Assembly (NCBI RefSeq): GCF_004193775.1
Contig: NC_041002.1
Span: 11,878,485-11,942,484, forward strand
Source: Glycine soja
Lineage: Eukaryota; Streptophyta; Magnoliopsida; Fabales; Fabaceae
Reading direction: 5' to 3'
DNA length: 64,000 nt
A program made the position numbers and the translations under genes. Shown here piece after piece: positions 57,601-64,000 of this stretch (within the stretch, counting starts at the first letter, position 1; each line of letters begins with the position of its first letter). The notes below the pieces were generated by a model that was not told the DNA's origin, ran no database searches, and saw nothing but the letters and a program-made list of their open reading frames with translations.

Positions 57601-59139
57601 ATGATTTTGGCATGTGAGATCACCTCTAGTAGCATTAAGTTGGGTATGTTGAGAGTCACTAGCAAACTCTGGAGCGAGATTCGTGAGGGTCAGAAGTCTG
57701 ACCCATTCTTGTCAGCTCAGTTAGAGTCCATAGTCACAGGGAGAGAGTAGTTTTAGAGTGGGAACTGATGGAGTCTTAAGGTTTCAGGATAGGGTGTGTG
57801 TTCCTAGTGTACCCAAGCTTAGGAGAACGATCTTGGAAGAGGGCCATAAAAGTAGTCTGAGTATCCACCCGGGAGCGACTAAGATGTACCAGGACCTTAG
57901 GCAGATGTTTTGGTGGCTGGGTATGAAGAAATAAGTTAATGAGTTTTTCCTTGCATGCCTAGTGTGTCAGAAAGCTAAGATAGAACACCAGAAGCCTTCA
58001 GGGAAGTTGCAACCTTTAGAGATACTTGAGTGGAAGTGGGATAGCATCTCCATGGATTTCGTGGTGGGGTTACCTAGGACCCCCAAAGGTTTAGATTCCA
58101 TTTGGGTTATTGTAGACAGGTTGACCAAATCTGCTCACTTCATCCCAATTAACATCCGATATTCTTTAGAGAGGTTGACTAGCTTGTACGTCAGTGAGAT
58201 AGTTAGACTACACGGTGTTCCTTCTAGTATAGTCTCTGATAGAGATCCCAGATTTACCTCTAGATTTTGGGAGAGTCTTCATAAAGCCTTGGGGACCAAG
58301 CTTAGGTTGAGTTCTGCTTACCACCCACAGACTGACGGTCAAACCGAGCGCACCATCCAATCCTTAGAGAACCTCTTGAGAGCCTATGTGTTAGAGTAGA
58401 GGGGTATTTGGGATAGTTTCTTACCCTTGATAGAGTTTACATACAATAATAGTTTTCACTCCAGTATAAGTATGGCGCCTTACAAGGCATTCTATGATAG
58501 GAGATGTAGGACACCTCTATGTTGGGTAGATCCCGGTGAGAGCATTGCCTTAGGACCTGAGTGGTTCAGCTGACCACTGAAAAGGTCAAGTTGATCCAAG
58601 AAAGGATGAGAGCAGCCCAAAGTAGGCAGAAGAGCTACTATGATAAGAGGAGAATGGATCTTGAATTTGCTGTAGGTGATCATGTATTTCTGAGAGTCAC
58701 TTCATGGACTGGGGTTGGTAAGGCGTTGAAGTCCCGTAAGCTCACACCAAGATTCATTGGTCCCTTCGAAATCCTAAAGCATGTCGGCCCAGTTGCGTAC
58801 CAGGTGGCTTTGCCACCATCCCTCTCAAATCTCCACAGTGTCTTCCATATCTCTCAGCTCAGAAAATATGTCCATGATCCATTGCACGTGATCAAGTTGG
58901 ACAATGTCCAAGTGAAAGAGAACTTGACATATGAAACACAACCACTGAGGATCGACGATCGTATGGTTAAGCAGCTAAGGGGGAAAGAGATTTCCTTGGT
59001 CAAAGTAGTATGGGGAAGTGCTTCGGGCGAGGATGCCACCTGGGAACTAGAGGGTCAGATGCGTGATGCATATCCTACCTTATTCGATACTGGTAAGTTT
59101 CGGGGACGAAACTGTTTTTTTAGGGGGGTGGAATTGTAA
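54652..59139 (+). pseudogene. Chromovirus gag-pol polyprotein
   Basis: The 820-codon open part (54652-57114) holds gag ([21 protein letters not shown]), two zinc knuckles [14 protein letters not shown] and [14 protein letters not shown] (about residues 288-321), a protease with [13 protein letters not shown], and a complete RT core including [33 protein letters not shown] and the catalytic [14 protein letters not shown] at 57112 (Gln-like position) ends it. RNase H ([28 protein letters not shown]) follows to TAA at 57427. Then a frameshift near 57745 and TAA near 57934; integrase (MDFVVGLPRTPKG, VSDRDPRFTSRFW, YHPQTDGQTERTIQSLE) to TAG at 58397; a one-base loss near 58561; and a chromodomain-like end (PLRIDDRMVKQLRGKEISLV, VVWGSASGEDATWELE) to 59139. 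Confidence 0.92.
59116..59134 (+). other. Polypurine tract of the chromovirus
   Basis: TAGGGGGGTGGAAT immediately before the TGTAAC start of the 3' LTR. Confidence 0.85.
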
Positions 59140-62011
59140 CAGCCGTAACTTTTAATAAATAAATAAGAAATAAATAAATAAATAAATAAGTAAAAAAAAT
59201 TAGGTCATAAATTTCCAGTATATAAACCAAATGTTAACCTAGAGCAACTTTTACAAAACACTTCTGTTCCTTTTTCTTCTTCTGACACACAAGAACCCTA
59301 ACAGAACAACCGGAGGAGGAGCTCTAGAGAGCACCAGAAACGCCACAATTGCTAACGGAGAACGATTGAGGGACTACGTTGAGGTAAGGGATGAGTTATT
59401 CACGCTTGGGGATTAGAATGAACATGTATAGGGATCCCTAGAGGATCAATTTTTGGGTATTTTGGGTTGTTTCTTAACTGATTTTCCCAAATTTATGCTT
59501 GTCATGTGACTGAATTTCACATTTTACCAATTTGATTTATTTACATATATTGCAAGTCTTGATTTCATGTGAATTATTTTCTTGTTTCAATGTTTTGATT
59601 TCAATTTAAATTACATAATAATGATCATATATGTAGGCACATTATATGAATTATATGAATTGCTTACCCACGTTTGCCCGGATGCATATATGACTGATTT
59701 TGAATTATATCTAATCATCTAATGAAATCAGATTTTTTTTAGTAGATACATATATTACTAAATATTAACGCGTATGATTGTTCGTTGTTTGGCGCTTGAA
59801 ATTTACCATTTTTTTTTAGAATGTGTCAATAAATTGTTATCATTGGAATAAAAAATTTGATTCAAATAATTGTATTTTTTTTTTGTTTGTAATCAAATTG
59901 TTTTGAACCACGCATATGTACTGGGCTTTGTTGAAATATATATATTTTTTTGCTTGTAATTCACTCACTGTAGCACGTTGGTTTTGTACATATATATAAA
60001 GCTTGTTTCTTTTTGGTTTTGTACATATATATAAAGCTTGTTTCTTTTTGGGTGAAAGTGCCTATACGGATTCCTCCTGGTACCATTTTGTTGTTGAGAT
60101 TTCTATAATAATAATAATAACAAATAAAATAAGATTATAGAAATTATTTTCTTTTCATAAATAAATCAAATATTATTATATAATTTTTATTTTATTTCTT
60201 TTCAGTTATATAAGCTAGTAATTACAATTATTTTTCTATAAATGGATGTACAGAAATAAATGGTTGTACAATAGTTATGCTTTCCGTTTAAATATGTTGT
60301 AAATATTCCTTCATCATTGGTTGTGCAGTAGTTACAGTTTCTGCTTTAATACTATTCAAATATTATTTTATGCAATTATATGTGTTAATAATTGCAAATA
60401 TTACTTCATAAAGGCTGTGCAACAATTACGGGTTCCGCTTTACAAATTTACATATATATACATATTTGTTAATTCATGTAACTGTGCTATGTATGATATA
60501 TATTATTACATATAAATATATTTAAACGCTTTAAGGTTAGATATATTTCATTGATTATAAATGTGCTTACCTATTAGTTAAATTCTTATTGGTTAATTAA
60601 TCGAGACTTAGAGGTACATATCATTATTTTATCCCTAAATATTTTGATTTGGTTAGTGCGTATATACTACTTGGAATTCATATTACTAATATATTTCAGT
60701 TTAATTTATATTTTTGTTGTGTCAAGTAAATGTTACTATTGAATAATATATGTAGGATGCATGAGATGCGATAAATTATTTTATTATGAAAATGTGATTG
60801 AGATTGTGTGTAAGTGATAATCATTAGATATTAATGGATTGTGAATTATGTGACTCTTGAGATGTTGTATGTTTTGAGTTGTGAGCCATGAATTATGTAA
60901 TCACACAACTGTAAGACCTTTAAGGGTGACGAGTTAATGCGCGATGAGTTGTGATGGGATCCACTGTGGGAACCCGACGAGTTTAATCACTTGAGGCGCA
61001 CTGAGTTAAATTATATTTTTTTAAAAAATATATATATACACAATTGAGATTTTGAAAACAATTGAGTAGTTGTGTGCATTGCATAATTCATAGGTAGAGT
61101 CTGTGTGTTCAAATGTTTTTTTTTTGGGTTGAACCTGAATCAGGAGGGAGAGGCCCTGACGGACTCTTCGGAGTGTAGGTCTTAGGGGTCATCCGGTTTG
61201 AGTGCTCCTGTAAGCCTGTGCCGATCCCACCTGGTTGGAGCATTCTCGCAAAACAACTTGACCCTGACTGGTCTCCCTATGATTTTACTTAGTGAGAGTG
61301 ACCTGACTTACCCATTGTGAGGCATGTCCTGCCATGTACTCCTAGGCGCTCGACGAGGTTTTTCACTGAAAAATGGTACCACATTGCATGTAGGCTTGAG
61401 TCTAGAGTAATTGTTGCATAACTCATGTGTTTGACTTTCATTGGGTTAACAATTGTGGTTTGATGTTATTTTCTGAAGTGGATGAACTAGAATGGATGTG
61501 CATAATGTATGTGATTTTGTGAAGTAGTGTTAATTATATAAATTCAGCCGTAAGTATTACATGTTTTACATGCTCTAATATTTTATTATATATGAATGTG
61601 ATAACTCATTCCCGGTGTGTGTTTGTGTTTGGGTTGATTGCCATTTCTTCAGGTAAGCCATCACATGATGAATTCCATGTTAGAGCCAGAGAGACTTAGT
61701 CTGTGATAGAGACATGCTCTGATAAGTGTGACATTGGGGCATAGGATTTACTTCGCATGCTATATTTTCCGTAAACGATATAGTTGTGTTATGTTTTTGT
61801 TTAGTTTTTTTATTATTCATTCAGTATGGATGACCTTGTTTTGAGTTGGGATAACTTTGTTGTTTTTTTCGAACAATTTCTACTATGTTTTCATTAAGTG
61901 AATGCGAATCCTTTATCTTTTGAAATCAATTTAAAGTCAATATATTTAAAAAAAAATTCGCATGATTTTATTTCCCTTTATTCGTTATTTGTGAGGGTAG
62001 AGGGTGTTACA
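59135..62011 (+). repeat. 3' LTR of the chromovirus (2877 bp)
   Basis: Same ends as the 5' LTR and closely similar over shared parts. It carries about 350 bp that the 5' LTR lacks (mainly 60781-61110 and 61228-61295), plus a short tandem duplication of TTTTGTACATATATATAAAG near 59985-60045. Confidence 0.9.
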
Positions 62012-62226
62012 TTTATGGCTAAAAATTCAAAAGCAAAACTACCTACTTATGACACCCTTTGGCACATCCAACATGGCCATCAAATGGTCATTCAAGCTTG
62101 TCAAGTGAGCTTATCAATAGCATTAGGCATAGCTTTGCATCACTTCTCATCATTTCTTACCATTTCCTCTCCGAAAACCAAAACTTTAGCCTTCATTTTC
62201 TTCTTCTTGCATGAGGCCTTCAAGGA

Positions 62227-62386
62227 GGAAGAGATCGCCATTTTCATCTTCTTCCAAGGTCCATAGTAGTGTCTTGAGACTCCTTCTCTCAAAGCTTTGG
62301 TAAGAAGGAAGAGATCACCATTTTCATCTTCTTCCAAGGTCCATAGTAGTGTCTTAAGACTCTTTCTCTCAAAGCTTTGGTAAGAA
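62227..62386 (+). repeat. 80-bp tandem duplication
   Basis: GGAAGAGATCGCCATTTTCA (62227) and GGAAGAGATCACCATTTTCA (62307) start two nearly identical 80-bp units ending TTTGGTAAGAA. Each contains AAGCTTTGGTAAGAA, a possible splice donor. Confidence 0.85.
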
Positions 62387-63700
62387 ACTTTTAAATCTTT
62401 TCTTTTCTACTCATTTCTTCATCATTTTTGTGTAAAACCCTTATGTTTGGTTCCAAAATTTGTTTTTCATCCTTTGAAGCTTAAGACTTCAAGATCTGAA
62501 CCTTTCTTCCTTGACAATTTCTTGAAAGCTTCATTTAAGGTAAGGGAAGTCTTTTTCACTTCTTAAACCCTAACATTGTTGTCTTTGGAAGCTAGGCTTC
62601 ATTACATGTTGTGATGTTTAAAATTTCGTATATGCTGCCATGACTGGAACTGGATGATATGTTGTTTTTTGGAAGTTTTAAGGCTAAATGTGTTTTCTTT
62701 GAGTGTTAAAACATATATTTAGCCTTAAATTTCACTTAAATCGGCATTTTCTAGCAAAAGTTACGAATAAAACAAGTTTTAGAACATTTTACTGGATAAA
62801 ATCTGTCACAAAAATAATTTGGCAGTGAGAGCTGTATGGCCTGGTTTTCTTAAAGTTTTGACCTCAAAAATGAGTTTATTAGGTGTGAAAATGTAGGGTA
62901 GCATATAAGATTTTTGAAAAATTGATTTTTGGAACACTTAGAAATTTGAAGACAAGTTTAAGAGTAAAACTTTATGAAACAGGGTAGCAGCTTGATACTG
63001 GACATTAGGTGACTCAATTTGGTAATTCTAAGACAAAAATGGATTTAGAATGAAGAAAATCCTAGGGAAAGTGTTAGGGAGTCCTAAGAACCACTTTAGG
63101 ATCCATTATAAGCTAAGACAAACAAAATTACTAAACCCATGAGGATCAACTTGTATTAATTCTCTAATTTGTAATTTGATGTTGTATGTAATGTTTGTGG
63201 ATTGTATGATCAATGCTGAAATTAATTGCAATTGTTCTCTGATGGTTATTGTTATGCCTCAAAATGTTATGGATATCGTTAATGTGATTGTTGATATATA
63301 AGGTGAATGTCATGTTCAATGTTGAGATTGATTGTATGCATATCCGATGACTATTGTTATGCTTTAAGTGAATAGATTTCCTGATAGTGTGACTACTAAG
63401 ATATGAATGAACGATGAAATTTTATTATAGTTTATGAATGCCTAAGACCAAGAAAGTGTGAACTCCAACACTTGTATTTGTAGCGTGTGATTTATATTTC
63501 TGCAGTATATTGATATTCACTTGTACGTGCTTCGGTCGGAGTATGGGGATGTCCCTCAGCAAATTTCTTGTTATAAATTTTGGGATGTTGTAAATATAGC
63601 CGTTATGCTGCCGAATTTTTGGTAGATTTGTGTGAAAAGTGATTTCTATCACTTAAGGGGCCTAGAATGGTTCCCTAAGAGTAGTATGTAGGCTTGAGCC
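62387..63700. other. Gypsy LTR/leader sequence without genes
   Basis: Continuation of the outer element. T-rich, then ordinary AT-rich sequence. ORFs here are short and unrecognised. A (TC)n run lies at about 63701-63731. Confidence 0.45.
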
Positions 63701-63836
63701 TTGTCTCTGTCTCTCTGTCTCTCTCTCTCTATGTATGAATGTTTGTTTTGTGTGATGTATGCGGCATAAGGGCTACCTACGCAATGCGGCAGAAAGATGC
63801 AAAAAGATTGAAGGAAGAGTAAGGAACCATCAATTT

Positions 63837-64000
63837 TATTCCATTTGTGAGATGCATGTTTTGTTATTAGGTTTTATCTATGAGATACTGTAGTTATGGT
63901 TAAATTTTCTATGAAATGGTGTGGTATATGATTATGATCTATCTATGAGATGCTGAGGTATGTGGTTATGTTCCATCTGTGAGATGGTGAGGTATGTGGT
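63837..64000 (+). repeat. Degenerate short tandem array at the window edge
   Basis: At least four units of about 35-45 bp built on CTATGAGATGNTGNGGTATGTGGTTATG, continuing past the end of the window. Confidence 0.6.

Larger units (their letters stand above)
51941..62011 (+). mobile_element. Tekay/Del-type Ty3/gypsy chromovirus, complete but inactive
   Basis: Long LTRs (51941-54468 and 59135-62011) begin TGTAACAGCCGTAAC and end GGGTGTTACA. Target duplication TTTAT at 51936-51940 and 62012-62016. Primer site, gag, protease, RT, RNase H, integrase, a chromodomain-like C terminus and a polypurine tract are in canonical order. Long LTRs plus a chromodomain place it in the Tekay/Del group. At least five disabling lesions lie in pol. 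Confidence 0.92.
51027..64000 (+). mobile_element. Gypsy LTR (partial) disrupted by a nested chromovirus; runs off the window
   Basis: TGTAACATCCCAATTTTTC starts at 51027 within the copia RNase H. The sequence continues to 51940, is interrupted by the element 51941-62011, and resumes at 62017. It is more than 2.9 kb long without the nested element, so it is a long LTR or an LTR plus leader. The right end and target duplication are outside the window. It contains a (GT)n run at about 51664-51688, an 80-bp tandem duplication and a terminal tandem array. Confidence 0.55.

Noticed and set aside
53106..60515. Identical 64-residue ORFs at 53106 and 60321
   Set aside because: Both lie at the same place in the two chromovirus LTRs. 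AT-rich, no domain; duplicated because LTRs are duplicated.

Overview
The window is repeat-rich plant nuclear DNA. Plant features include spliced Mutator-like (MULE) genes, plant mobile domain (PMD) genes, Ty3/gypsy and Ty1/copia LTR retrotransposons with initiator-Met primer sites, a nuclear copy of a chloroplast tRNA-Gln fragment, and one SOB FIVE-like (SOFL) gene. The repeat families match my recollection of soybean (Glycine) pericentromeric DNA. That assignment is recognition, not a database result.

Layout. (1) 1-13.1 kb: remains of a large MULE-type unit. It has a broken PMD gene (+, 240-2265) facing two broken minus-strand genes, a PB1-like N-terminal gene (9128 to 3077) and a FAR1-type/MULE transposase with an OTU-protease tail (12421 to 9541). 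A non-autonomous gypsy element (3530-8749, target duplication CATCT) has landed inside the first of these. (2) 13.1-25 kb: nested LTR and LINE debris, including a 3.85-kb solo LTR (17998-21851, AAACT) and a 965-bp solo LTR (22612-23576, TATAA). (3) 25-32.5 kb: an AT-rich, less transposon-dense island with several small inverted-repeat elements and the only clear host gene, a SOFL-type gene on the minus strand (29578-29108). (4) 32590-40057: a complete 7.47-kb MULE with about 90-100 bp imperfect terminal inverted repeats and a perfect 10-bp target duplication (CACGTGGATG). It carries an apparently intact spliced PMD gene (+) converging on an N-terminal mudrA remnant (-). A 1124-bp solo LTR (ACAAC) sits in an intron of the PMD gene. 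(5) 41.0-51.0 kb: a decayed Ty1/copia element cut open by at least four later insertions: a 373-bp solo LTR (ACATT), a 3.93-kb solo LTR (ATTTC) of the same family as the one at 18 kb, a truncated gypsy end, and a gypsy LTR starting at 51027. A short plastid DNA piece also lies in it. (6) 51.0-64.0 kb: that last LTR runs off the window and is itself split by a complete 10-kb Tekay/Del-type chromovirus (51941-62011, TTTAT) with a degraded gag-pol.

The genes do not form a host pathway. The main story is transposon biology: two different MULE units with the same PMD-versus-mudrA convergent architecture, arrays of short imperfect palindromes near MULE ends, and a long LTR family with a conserved acidic-protein ORF behind a conserved splice acceptor and an array of TAATCGATTA palindromes. 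Target duplications and insertion junctions were read directly from the sequence. Family names come from protein motifs and general knowledge.
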